Assembly (NCBI GenBank): GCA_947259725.1
Contig: CAMYNM010000004.1
Location: forward strand, 124,001 to 188,000
Reading direction: 5' to 3'
DNA from: CALZIK01 sp945787635
Lineage (GTDB): Bacteria; Acidobacteriota; Thermoanaerobaculia; Multivoradales; JAHEKO01
DNA: 64,000 nucleotides
Below, piece after piece: positions 54,815-63,330 of the stretch. The notes under the pieces are model-generated. The model saw nothing but the letters and a program-made list of their open reading frames with translations, was not told the DNA's origin and searched no databases. The translations under genes and the position numbers were made by a program. Within the stretch, counting starts at the first letter, position 1, and each line of letters starts with the position of its first letter.

Positions 54815-55911
54815 TGACCATCTCCGGGGGGCATGAGCCGAACCTCGTTGAGCAGGCGGCGCAGATCGGCCCGCCCGGGGTCCAGGCTCACCGCACGCTC
54901 GAGGGTGGCCAGAGCATCCTGCTTGCGCCCCGCCTGGGCGTGCGCTTGCGCGACGAGCGCGAGAACGTCCGCCGATTGCGCCTGGCTGGCGAGATGCGTG
55001 AGCGCGGCGTCGACTTCGCCCTCTCGGAGCAAGGCGCGAGCGCGCTCCATCTCGCCCTTGCCGCGCTCCTGGACACGGGTTCGCTCCTGGTCCTCGCGAT
55101 AGAGCTCCTCGTAACGCGCGAACTCGCGAGCGCTCTCCTCCGCGCGACCGGCGCGCGCCAGGACGACCGCCAGACCGTAATACGCCTTGTACAGCGTCGG
55201 CGCCACGAGGTTCACCCGGCGGTAGGCGCCGATAGCCTCCTCGAACCTGCCGGCCCCCCGCAGCGCCTCGGCCCGGTCGAACAAGACGTCCGGCGCCGAC
55301 GAACCCGCCGCCAGCGCGACTCCGAGAGTCTCGGCGGCCTCTTCGTAGCGCCCCTGCCAGAGCTCCAAGCGCCCGAGCTGGGCGAGCGCGAGATCCGACC
55401 GGCCGGTGCCCTCGATCGCGCGACGATAAGTGGCCTCGGCACCGCCAAGATCGCCGTTTTCCCACTGTACGGATCCGAGATACACCAGAGTACCGGTGCT
55501 GGTGTCGCCTCGCTCTACGGCTGTCGTCAGCGCCTCCTGAGCGGCCCTGAAATCACGGTTGCGAGTGTGGGCCCGCCCGAGGAGCGCCCAGCCCTCCGGT
55601 GCCGCCGGCTCGAGAGCGGTGGCGGCTTGTGAGGCTGTAATCGCGTCGGAGATCCGCCCCGAACCCAGCCAAGCCATGCCCCGATCGAGCAACATGGCGT
55701 GCGCCGCTCGCCTCGAGCCTCCCCTGACCAGCTCGTGGGCGCTCTCGAGCGCGGCATCGGCTTCCGCCGAAGTTGTTTGCTCGGTAGAGGCCTCACTCGA
55801 GGCGCTCCTGACCTCCGCCCCTTGTAGCGAAGCCGCCGCGACGGCGAGAAGCAGGGCGATGGCGAGAGTCCTGCGAGGCGCCGACCGACCGGGATGGCTT
55901 ATGAGGTCCAC
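54811..55911 (-). CDS. Short secreted TPR protein coupled to CRTAC1 gene
   Basis: About 366 residues if GTG 55911 is used; an ATG at 56019 would add 36 residues but lies upstream of a TATAAT box at 55970-55975, so the shorter form is favoured. Signal sequence ALAIALLLAVAAASLQG. At least six TPR units (ALLGRAHTRNRDFRAAQEALTTAV..., YLGSVQWENGDLGGAEATYRRAIEG...). The TGA stop overlaps the next GTG start by GTGA. It lacks the FRW and WQ signatures of the two long TPR paralogues. Its coupling to the CRTAC1 gene suggests stoichiometric synthesis. Confidence 0.82.
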   Translation of the reverse strand: MDLISHPGRSAPRRTLAIALLLAVAAASLQGAEVRSASSEASTEQTTSAEADAALESAHELVRGGSRRAAHAMLLDRGMAWLGSGRISDAITASQAATALEPAAPEGWALLGRAHTRNRDFRAAQEALTTAVERGDTSTGTLVYLGSVQWENGDLGGAEATYRRAIEGTGRSDLALAQLGRLELWQGRYEEAAETLGVALAAGSSAPDVLFDRAEALRGAGRFEEAIGAYRRVNLVAPTLYKAYYGLAVVLARAGRAEESAREFARYEELYREDQERTRVQERGKGEMERARALLREGEVDAALTHLASQAQSADVLALVAQAHAQAGRKQDALATLERAVSLDPGRADLRRLLNEVRLMPPGDGQ

Positions 55912-55969
55912 GACAGCGATCGGATGCAAGAATATCGCCGGAGCAGAACAGCCGCGCGACAACCACCGT

Positions 55970-55975
55970 ATTATA
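55970..55975 (-). promoter_or_regulatory. Likely -10 box for the minus-strand TPR/CRTAC1 run
   Basis: A perfect TATAAT on the minus strand, 59 bp upstream of GTG 55911. No good -35 at 17 bp. The same AT patch reads TATTAT/TATACT on the plus strand and may serve the divergent TPR gene at 56042, giving overlapping divergent promoters. Confidence 0.4.
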
Positions 55976-56041
55976 CTCTCGCCCTGACACCGACCGCTGC
56001 ACCGGAGACGCTCGGTCATCGTCCGACGGACTCCATCTCCA

Positions 56042-57721
56042 ATGCAAAAGACCTCGCTCGCTCTCTACGTCTCGCTGTGCTTAGCGCTTTCGAACTCCGG
56101 CTCGACGCCGGTGGGCGCCGCGGCGCTGGGCGCCACCTCCACCGAGACCGCACCCGCGCAACAGTCCGAAGACCCGGCGACGCCTTCCGCCCTAGCCGAA
56201 GCGATCGCCGAGCTCCAGGAGGACAACCTCGACGGCGCGATCGCGATCCTCGAACGGCCCGAGGCCAGCGGCGACGCCGACCCGAGGCTCGCGGCCCTTC
56301 TCGGAGCCCTGTACCAGGAAGCCGGCCGTAGCGCGGAAGCTCTCGAGGTGTTGGCCCCGCTGGCCGAGGCGGAAAACGCCGACGTCGCCGTGCTCTACAA
56401 CGCCGGTAGAGCGGCGGCCTCCATGGAGGATTTCGATAGGGCGCAGCGCTATCTGGAAGCCTCGGTGGCCGCTTTCCCTGCATCACCGGCGGCGCGCGAG
56501 CTCGGCTTCCTTCATCTTCGGCGTGGGCGCCTCATGCCCGCGTATCTATCGCTCAGACCTTGGAGCCAGAGCCACCCGAACGACTCCGTAGCGATTACGG
56601 CTGCAGCGCGCTGTGCGGTCCGGCTAGGTCGGGGCGCCGAGGCCGAGCAATTGCTGCAGCTGCTCTCGAACGACGAACCGACGGTCAAGCTGCTGTGGGC
56701 CAACGCCCTGCTGCTCAAGGGCGATGCCTGGAGCGCCTTGGCAGTGGCGAAGGAGCTCTCGGAGAACCCACCCGAGGCTCTCGAGCCGCAGGTTCTCACG
56801 CTGTTGGCCGATGTCTACCTCGAACTTGAACAACCGGACCTCGTGGTCGAAGCCCTCTCCGGCAAGACCGACCGCAGACCGCTCGTGGCCGTGCGGCTCG
56901 CCACCGCATTGCGGACGTTAGGGGAACACGAAAGAGCCCTCGAACTGCTGGTCCCGTTTTCTCGCGGCCTCATCGAGGACGACCCCGAGGTCGGCAGGTG
57001 GCTGCCCGGTCTTGGCGGCGAGGTCGCGCTCGAGTATGGCCGGCTGTTGGCCGAGGCGAATCGTCATGCGGAAGCGATCGCCTTCCTGCGCGCGAGTACC
57101 GAGATGGCGCCTCAGGAAGCCGAGGCCTGGAAGGCGCTGGCGGCCGCGCTCGACCTATCGGGTGATGGGGCGCTGGCCCAGGAAGCGCGCGCGCGGGTCG
57201 CTCGCATCGAGGCCCTCGCCGGAGAGGAACCGTCCGCGGGAACCACGAACGACAATCTCGGCTCGGACCCGACCGCTCGACAGCTGCGCCGCGCACAGGC
57301 GCTGCTCGGACTGGGCGCCGAAGAGGAGGGGCTTCGGGTCGCTCGACAGGAAAAGACCTTGGTTCCAGAGGATCCGCGACCGCCTTTGGTGGAAGCCCAG
57401 ATGCTGATCCGACTGGGGCATCGCGACGAGGCGCTCGCGGTCATGGACACCGCTAGCGAGCGGTTCCCGGCGAGTGCGGACGTTCACTACTACCGCGGCG
57501 TCGTACAGATGAGCCTGAACCGTCTGGAGGCCGCTGAACCGTCGCTGCGCCAGGCCATCGAGCTGGCGCCCCAGCACACTCCCGCGCTCACCGATCTCGC
57601 GGTATTGCTCCTTCAGCTCAACCGGCGGGCTGAAGCCCGGACGCTGGTCGAGCGCGTTCTGGCGATCGCCCCGGGAGACCCGACGGCGACTCGCCTGCTC
57701 GAGCAGATCGAGTCGTCATAA
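56042..57721 (+). CDS. Secreted TPR protein, plus strand
   Basis: 559 residues with a signal peptide (LALYVSLCLALSNSG). About twelve TPR-like units follow (AIAELQEDNLDGAIAILERPE..., LFNAGRAAASMEDFDRAQRYLEASV-type helices, RGVVQMSLNRLEAAEPSLRQAIELAPQHTPALTDLAVLLLQLNRRAEARTLVERVL). It is the only plus-strand gene within the 49-64 kb run, transcribed divergently from the short TPR gene and convergent with the long TPR gene at 57751. It lacks the FRW/WQ signatures. The function is unknown; presumed periplasmic. Confidence 0.83.
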   Translation: MQKTSLALYVSLCLALSNSGSTPVGAAALGATSTETAPAQQSEDPATPSALAEAIAELQEDNLDGAIAILERPEASGDADPRLAALLGALYQEAGRSAEALEVLAPLAEAENADVAVLYNAGRAAASMEDFDRAQRYLEASVAAFPASPAARELGFLHLRRGRLMPAYLSLRPWSQSHPNDSVAITAAARCAVRLGRGAEAEQLLQLLSNDEPTVKLLWANALLLKGDAWSALAVAKELSENPPEALEPQVLTLLADVYLELEQPDLVVEALSGKTDRRPLVAVRLATALRTLGEHERALELLVPFSRGLIEDDPEVGRWLPGLGGEVALEYGRLLAEANRHAEAIAFLRASTEMAPQEAEAWKALAAALDLSGDGALAQEARARVARIEALAGEEPSAGTTNDNLGSDPTARQLRRAQALLGLGAEEEGLRVARQEKTLVPEDPRPPLVEAQMLIRLGHRDEALAVMDTASERFPASADVHYYRGVVQMSLNRLEAAEPSLRQAIELAPQHTPALTDLAVLLLQLNRRAEARTLVERVLAIAPGDPTATRLLEQIESS

Positions 57722-57750
57722 CTCGACTGGCTCGAACGCCCCGGCCAGGG

Positions 57751-59640
57751 TCACTGCCCGAGCCAGGGCGATCGGCACGGCTGCCCCGCCCGGTAGAGCT
57801 CGAGCCGACGGCGAAGACTGGTGAGATCGCGACCTGGCGTCGCCGACGCGAGAGCCAGCGCCCGCTCTTGCCACGCGATCGCCTGACCGAAGTCGCCGCC
57901 TTCCGCCAAAGCCATCGCCACGGTCTCGGCATGCTCGGAGGTCTCCCGGGTGCGATAGACCTCCCTGGCGATCTCGAGCGACCGGGTGCCGTCGCGCACG
58001 CCGGCCTCGGGCGCGGTGGCCAGCAGTCGGGCGAGCAAGTGCCGCAGGGGCAGGCGGTCGTCGACCCTCTCGACGCCCTCCTCCAGCGAGGCCCACGCCT
58101 GCCTGCTCTCGCCGCTCAAGAGCAGAGCCATGGCCAGCCCGAATCGGGCGGTCAGGCTTCTCGACTCGAACTCCACCGCTCGACGGTAGGCGATCGCGGC
58201 TTGCGCGAACTCTCCCTCCTGGCCGAGCAGCGCTCCCATCCACTCGTAGGCGCCTTCGAGCCGCGGGTCCGCCCCAACCGCCTCGCGCAAATGCTCGATC
58301 GCCGCGACCCGATCACCGGCCGCCTGCGCCAGCCGGGCGAGCTGCGCGTGCGCTCGCGCGCTGACCGTCGCTTCGCCCGAGTCGGCCACGAGTTCCTGCA
58401 GTCGCCTGCGGGCTTCGTCGGAGCGCCCCAGAGCCTCGAGAGCCTCGGCGAGAGCCAGCACCAGTTCCGGATCGGCCGAATCCCGCTCAAGCATCGCTTC
58501 GAGCTCGGTCCGCGCCTGGGAGGCGCGATCGAGGCGGATCAGCGAGCGCGTCCAGGCCAGTCTCGCCTCGTCATCAGCGGGGTCGATGGCCAGCGCGCTG
58601 GCGAAGTGAGACTCCGCTTCGGCCATCCGGCCGGCATCGGCCAGCAACCCGCCCAGGTTGAAATGGGCATCCCGGTACTCCGGGTCTAACCGCACCGCTT
58701 CTTGTAGATGGTCGAGGCCTTCGGTTGCGGAACCGGTCTTGATCAACGTTAGCCCCAGGTTGTAGTGCGCCAGGGCGTCGCCGGGCCCGCGCGACACGGC
58801 CTCCCGAAACGCCCTCATCGCCTCGGCATAGTTGCCGCGCCCCAGAGCGAGCTCGCCGAGCTGCACGTAATAGCGTCCGCCTTCGATTAGGGCGTCCAGG
58901 CGGTCGATCTCGGTATCGCTGAACAGCACCGGGTCGTGCCGGTTGAGCGCGAGGTGCCGGCGCGCCTCGTCGAGCTCTCCCAGCTCGCGATGGGCGATCC
59001 CGAGCAGATAGTGAATCGAGGTCGCCCGCGGCTGGAGCGCCAGAGCCCGATTCAGATGTCCGACGGACGCGCCCCACTCGCCCCGCTCCAGCGCGATCAG
59101 CCCCAGGCCGTGATGGCCCGCCGCGATCCGGTCGTCGTTCTCAAGAGCTTTCCGGAAGTGTCGCTCTGCCTCCTCGAGGCGCGCGAGATCGAGGTAGAGG
59201 CGGCCGAGACGCACATGGGTGGGCACGTCTTCTTGCCGCAAGCCCGATGCGGCGAGCAGCTCCTCGAGCGCCCGGTCGATATCGCCGGATCGGGTGAAGA
59301 GGGCTCCCAGCAGGTACCTCCATCTAAAGCCACCCGGATCGAGATTGCGCGCGTTGAGCAGGCACGGCTCAGCGGCGTCCATGATGTCGTAGGCGAAGTA
59401 CAGCTGGCCGAGGCCTCCGTAGGCATCCGCGACCTCGCTGTCCGTAAGCTCGCCGGCAGCGATCCATTCTGCCGCCGTCCGGCGCCGCTCGACGAGCTGA
59501 GTTCTCACCGCGTCCTCGACTCCCTCCAAGGTCGGCTCCGGAAGCGGCAGAAGCTCGGTCGGCTTCGCCCACGCCGGACTCGCGGCGATCAAAGCCAGCA
59601 CGAGCCAGCGCACTGGGCGGGTGACCGGGGACCAGCTCAC
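57751..59640 (-). CDS. Secreted TPR protein (FRW/WQ type), paired with CRTAC1
   Basis: 629 residues from GTG 59640, overlapping the CRTAC1 stop as GTGA. The signal sequence ends SPAWA, then ELLPLPEPTLEG. About 14 TPR repeats. It shares DAYGGLGQLYFAY, GGFRWRYLLG and the C-terminal GVRDGTRSLEIAREVYRTRETSEHAETVAMALAEGG...IAWQERALALA with the TPR protein at 50767-53064. Tight coupling with the upstream CRTAC1 gene suggests the pair works together. Predicted periplasmic binding partner. Confidence 0.87.
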   Translation of the reverse strand: MSWSPVTRPVRWLVLALIAASPAWAKPTELLPLPEPTLEGVEDAVRTQLVERRRTAAEWIAAGELTDSEVADAYGGLGQLYFAYDIMDAAEPCLLNARNLDPGGFRWRYLLGALFTRSGDIDRALEELLAASGLRQEDVPTHVRLGRLYLDLARLEEAERHFRKALENDDRIAAGHHGLGLIALERGEWGASVGHLNRALALQPRATSIHYLLGIAHRELGELDEARRHLALNRHDPVLFSDTEIDRLDALIEGGRYYVQLGELALGRGNYAEAMRAFREAVSRGPGDALAHYNLGLTLIKTGSATEGLDHLQEAVRLDPEYRDAHFNLGGLLADAGRMAEAESHFASALAIDPADDEARLAWTRSLIRLDRASQARTELEAMLERDSADPELVLALAEALEALGRSDEARRRLQELVADSGEATVSARAHAQLARLAQAAGDRVAAIEHLREAVGADPRLEGAYEWMGALLGQEGEFAQAAIAYRRAVEFESRSLTARFGLAMALLLSGESRQAWASLEEGVERVDDRLPLRHLLARLLATAPEAGVRDGTRSLEIAREVYRTRETSEHAETVAMALAEGGDFGQAIAWQERALALASATPGRDLTSLRRRLELYRAGQPCRSPWLGQ

Positions 59641-61421
59641 CGAGCGTCCCTGCGGTTCCCGACCAGCGTGATCCTCCGTCCGGCGGGAAGTTCCGTCCAA
59701 GTCGTCTTGCCGCCCAAAGCCCACTCGATGGTGATCGAGTCGAAGGTGGCTTCGCCGGCCTCGGCAAAGATGACCTCGGGCGCCGAGGCTGAGGCGTAGC
59801 TGCCGTCGGTGGCGATCCGCCGCACCCGGAGATGCCCGCTCGAGGTCCGCGTCTCGACCCGCGCGCCGAGGGCGTCGCGAAACGGATCCCAGCCGGTACC
59901 GACCCGAAGGCCGACCCAGACGCCGGCGGAGCGCTGCTCGTTACGCAACAGCCGCACCGGCGCCGCGCTGTCGAAGACCACCAGATCGTCGTCGCCGTCG
60001 AGGTCCAGATCTCCGCTCGCGAGACCTCGCCCTACGTGAGGCTCATCGAACTCGCCATGACCCTCGACCTTCTTGAAGGCGACGCCACCGACGTTGCGGT
60101 AGAGACTGTCCTGCTGACGCAGCGGGTATGGATCTCCCTGCGCCACCAGGGCGGCGATCTTCTGAACTGTGCCGTTGACCACGAACAGGTCCTGCCAGCC
60201 GTCGTTGTCGAAGTCGATGGGCACGGCCCCGAAGCCGGTGAGCGGCCGGCTGGAAACGCCCAACCGGCTGCGCCGCGTCGCCTCCCGAAATACGCCGTCG
60301 CCCGAGTTGAGATACAGCGTGTTGGTCTCCTGGGCGATGTGGGTCATGAACAAGTCCAGCGCGCCGTTACCGTCGAAGTCGGCCACGGCGATTCCCATGC
60401 TGCCTTCGGGGATTCCGGTGTCGTTCACCGCGCAGCCGGCCAAAACGGCCTCGTTGGCGAAAGTTCCGTCGGTCTGGTTCATCCAAAGCTGATTCTCGGT
60501 GGCGTCGTTGGCCACGTACACGTCGAGCCAGCCGTCGCCGTCGAAATCCGCCGCAACCACGCCGAGAGCGGGTCCGAACTCGGTGGTCACGCCCGCCGAA
60601 CCGGAGACATCCTGGAAACGACCGTTCCCAAGATTTCGAAAGAGGCGGTCCGGCTGCGGGGCGAAGTTGAGCGGGCTGCAGTAGTCCGGGGACCCGGTCA
60701 CGGCGGCGCACTTCGCCCGGCCCCCGAGGCTGTAGTCGAGGTAGTTGCCGACGAACAGATCGAGCCGACCGTCGCGGTCATAATCCAGGAACGACGCCGA
60801 GACGCTCCAGCGCTCGTCTCCGACGCCCGCGGTGGCGGTCATGTCCGCGTACGTGCCGTCGCCGTTGTTGCGCAGTAGCTGATTCGAGCCGTAGTTGGTC
60901 ACGTAGAGATCTACCCAACCGTCGTTGTCGTAGTCCGCCGCCGCCACTCCCATGCCGTAACCAAGAGAAGCCGGCACGGCAGCGGCGGTGACGTCGGTAA
61001 AGACCAGCATCGGCTCGCCGCCGGGGCCCGACGCGAGGTCGTTGCGGTAGAGCCGACCGGTCAACGGCAAGGAGTGCCGTGGCGCCATAAGGGCCTCTTC
61101 GATCGACTTGCCGGCGCCCAGCATCGCGCCCTGCACCAGAAAGACGTCGAGGTCGCCATCGCGATCGTAATCGAGCAGCGCGGTGCCACCACCCATCATC
61201 TCGACCATGTAGAGCTCGCCCGACATGCCGTTGAAGTGCACGAAATCCAGGCCGGCGGCACCGGCGATCTCCGTGAACAGCCGCTGATCCGGCGTTGGCT
61301 GGGCCGCGATCGGTAAGCAGGGCATCCCGGCAAGAAAGCCGAGGACGACCACCACCGGCACTCCCGCCGAGAGCCACCTAGCGAGGCCGGCGCTCGGTGG
61401 TGCCGAACCGCGCCTCGTCAG
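59637..61421 (-). CDS. CRTAC1-type FG-GAP/ASPIC-UnbV secreted protein (module A), probable CTG start
   Basis: About 594 residues if it starts at CTG 61421, which overlaps the previous stop as CTGA. GGGAGGA lies about 6 bp before the CTG, and a good signal peptide (TRR...LSAGVPVVVVLGFLAG) follows it. The nearest conventional start is GTG 61499, which would overlap the upstream gene by 82 bp and add 26 Arg/Gly-rich residues. FG-GAP loops: DYDRDGDLDVF, DYDNDGWVDLY, DYDRDGRLDLF, DFDGDGWLDVY, DFDGNGALDLF, DFDNDGWQDLF, DLDGDDDL-like. It ends with ASPIC/UnbV (VGLRVGTGWDPFRDALGARVET). Start uncertain, identity secure. Confidence 0.85.
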   Translation of the reverse strand: MTRRGSAPPSAGLARWLSAGVPVVVVLGFLAGMPCLPIAAQPTPDQRLFTEIAGAAGLDFVHFNGMSGELYMVEMMGGGTALLDYDRDGDLDVFLVQGAMLGAGKSIEEALMAPRHSLPLTGRLYRNDLASGPGGEPMLVFTDVTAAAVPASLGYGMGVAAADYDNDGWVDLYVTNYGSNQLLRNNGDGTYADMTATAGVGDERWSVSASFLDYDRDGRLDLFVGNYLDYSLGGRAKCAAVTGSPDYCSPLNFAPQPDRLFRNLGNGRFQDVSGSAGVTTEFGPALGVVAADFDGDGWLDVYVANDATENQLWMNQTDGTFANEAVLAGCAVNDTGIPEGSMGIAVADFDGNGALDLFMTHIAQETNTLYLNSGDGVFREATRRSRLGVSSRPLTGFGAVPIDFDNDGWQDLFVVNGTVQKIAALVAQGDPYPLRQQDSLYRNVGGVAFKKVEGHGEFDEPHVGRGLASGDLDLDGDDDLVVFDSAAPVRLLRNEQRSAGVWVGLRVGTGWDPFRDALGARVETRTSSGHLRVRRIATDGSYASASAPEVIFAEAGEATFDSITIEWALGGKTTWTELPAGRRITLVGNRRDAR

Positions 61422-63307
61422 CCCGTTTCCTCCCGGATCACCATCAAGCCGTCGGCCACGATTCCCTCGGTGACCGTCTGGACCCCGCCCGAAGGCCACT
61501 CGATCTCGACCTTGGTAGCCGCGGCCACGTCCCCCAGCCCGAAATAGATCGGCAGCGAGCTCTGGGAGAGGTAGCCCGATTTGCCGTCGTGGCGCTTGAC
61601 CAGGGTCTTGTCGCCGGCGGTGACCCTGACCAAAGCTCCGAGGCCGTCCCGGTTCGACTTGGACCCGATCAGGCGCACCTTGAGAAAGTGGATCTTGCGC
61701 CGCTCGCCGAGGTCACTGATCAGCACCTGGGGAGCGGCGCCGAACTCGTTGGTGACGATGTCGAGATCGCCGTCGTCATCCAGGTCGAGCACGACCGACG
61801 ACCGGGTGCCCAACGTGCCCTGGATTTCGATCGTGCCTTCCTGCCCTTCACAGCGCTCGTGCTCCTTGTCGGCGCCCGAGCAGTCGAGTCGAAACCACGG
61901 CAGATGGGTGCGGCCTCCCGCGCGCGGCTCGACGCCGAGAATGAACTCCGCACCGTGATAGCGCGCGCCGTCGTTGAGCAGCAGCGAGTTGATGCCGTAG
62001 CGAAACGGATAGCTCATGCTCGACGTGATGAACAGGTCGTCCAGCCCGTCGGCGTTGAGGTCGTCGACAGAAACCCCCCAGGGCCAGTAGTTCTCGACCC
62101 CGATCTCGTCCGACACCTCCCGGAGCCTTCCTTCGCCCTGGTTCATGTAAAAGGCGTTCCCGGCGACGAAGCGAGTCGGGTCGTCCTGCGGAATGCGCGC
62201 CTTGAGGAGCTCGCGATCCGGGTTGATGTGCTCGATCATGTCCGAGTGCATGTCGGTCAGGAAAAGATCCATTTCCCCGTCGAGGTTGTAGTCGAAGAAC
62301 TTGACTCCCATGGCGCCCCACGGCGTTCGTGGAAACAGAGCCGCCGTCTTCTCTTCGAAGCGCTTGCCGCCCTGGTTCTCGTAGTAATGGTCGGCGCCTT
62401 GCATGTTGAGCACGTAGAGATCCGGCCAGCCGTCGCGGTTGAGATCGGTGAACGTGGCATCGCCCGCCCAACCGGTGTCCACCAGGCCCACCTCCTGCGA
62501 GACGTCCTGAAAGCGCCCGGCGCCGAGATTGCGGTAGAGAATGCTGGCCTCGGTTCGCTCGGGGAACTTGTGCCCCACAAAGGCGTCTACCCGACCGATC
62601 CAGTAGGGGCCCGGCCCCTGTTCTTCGATGGTGTAGCTGCCCACGTTGGTCACAAAGCAGTCGAGCAGCCCGTCGCGATCGAAATCGAAGAACGTGACGC
62701 CGGACGAATGGCCCGAATACGTTACTCCGGCCTCTTCGGTTACGTCGGTGAACCGGCCCTCGCCCTCGTTGCGCATCAGAGCGTTCCCGCCTCGAACCGA
62801 AGTCACGAAGAGATCCGGATCGCCGTCGTTGTCGTAGTCCGCAAACGCCGCGGTTACGCTGATGCGATCGGAGAACGCGAGCCCGGAGCCCTCGGTGACG
62901 TTCTCGAACCGACCTCCTCCGAGGTTCTTCCAGAGCTCGTTGCCACCCAGTTGAGTCATGAAATAGAGGTCCAGCAGGCCGTCGCCATCTACGTCCGCGG
63001 CTACCATTCCGTTGCCGTGATCGTAGTGCACCGGCTTCATCGCGACGGTGTTATCCTCGGTGACCCGCTGAACGAAGGTGATGCCGCTTGCTCCCACGCG
63101 GTCGCTGAAGCCGAAGTCGTGCTCGACGGGGACCTCGCCGGCCGACGCGAGCTGCTTGCGCTGGCGGATGTCCAGACTGAGAGCGCCAATGTCCGGATCC
63201 GGAAACTGAACCGGGCGAACGGTTTCTGAAGCTGGCTCGGCCTCCTGCGCCCCCAGCGGAGCGACCAGAATCAGCAGACTGGCAACGGCCGACAAGTATC
63301 TGAACAT
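61418..63307 (-). CDS. CRTAC1-type FG-GAP/ASPIC-UnbV secreted protein
   Basis: 629 residues from ATG 63307, with GGAGGT 7 bp upstream. Signal peptide VASLLILVAPLGAQ. FSDRVGASGITFVQRV opens the domain; calcium loops include DVDGDGLLDLY, DYDNDGDPDLF, DFDRDGLLDCF, DLNRDGWPDLY, DYNLDGEMDLF, DLNADGLDDLF and DLDDDGDLDIV. The ASPIC/UnbV C-terminus (LKVRLIGSKSNRDGLGALVRV...IEWPSGGVQTV) is typical. It is more divergent from the other copies and carries a small Cys pair insert (LDCSGADKEHERCEG). It is coupled to the next gene through a CTGA overlap and lies 23 bp after the partial FG-GAP gene. Confidence 0.9.
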   Translation of the reverse strand: MFRYLSAVASLLILVAPLGAQEAEPASETVRPVQFPDPDIGALSLDIRQRKQLASAGEVPVEHDFGFSDRVGASGITFVQRVTEDNTVAMKPVHYDHGNGMVAADVDGDGLLDLYFMTQLGGNELWKNLGGGRFENVTEGSGLAFSDRISVTAAFADYDNDGDPDLFVTSVRGGNALMRNEGEGRFTDVTEEAGVTYSGHSSGVTFFDFDRDGLLDCFVTNVGSYTIEEQGPGPYWIGRVDAFVGHKFPERTEASILYRNLGAGRFQDVSQEVGLVDTGWAGDATFTDLNRDGWPDLYVLNMQGADHYYENQGGKRFEEKTAALFPRTPWGAMGVKFFDYNLDGEMDLFLTDMHSDMIEHINPDRELLKARIPQDDPTRFVAGNAFYMNQGEGRLREVSDEIGVENYWPWGVSVDDLNADGLDDLFITSSMSYPFRYGINSLLLNDGARYHGAEFILGVEPRAGGRTHLPWFRLDCSGADKEHERCEGQEGTIEIQGTLGTRSSVVLDLDDDGDLDIVTNEFGAAPQVLISDLGERRKIHFLKVRLIGSKSNRDGLGALVRVTAGDKTLVKRHDGKSGYLSQSSLPIYFGLGDVAAATKVEIEWPSGGVQTVTEGIVADGLMVIREETG

Positions 63308-63330
63308 CTTTCATACCTCCAGTAACGGAA

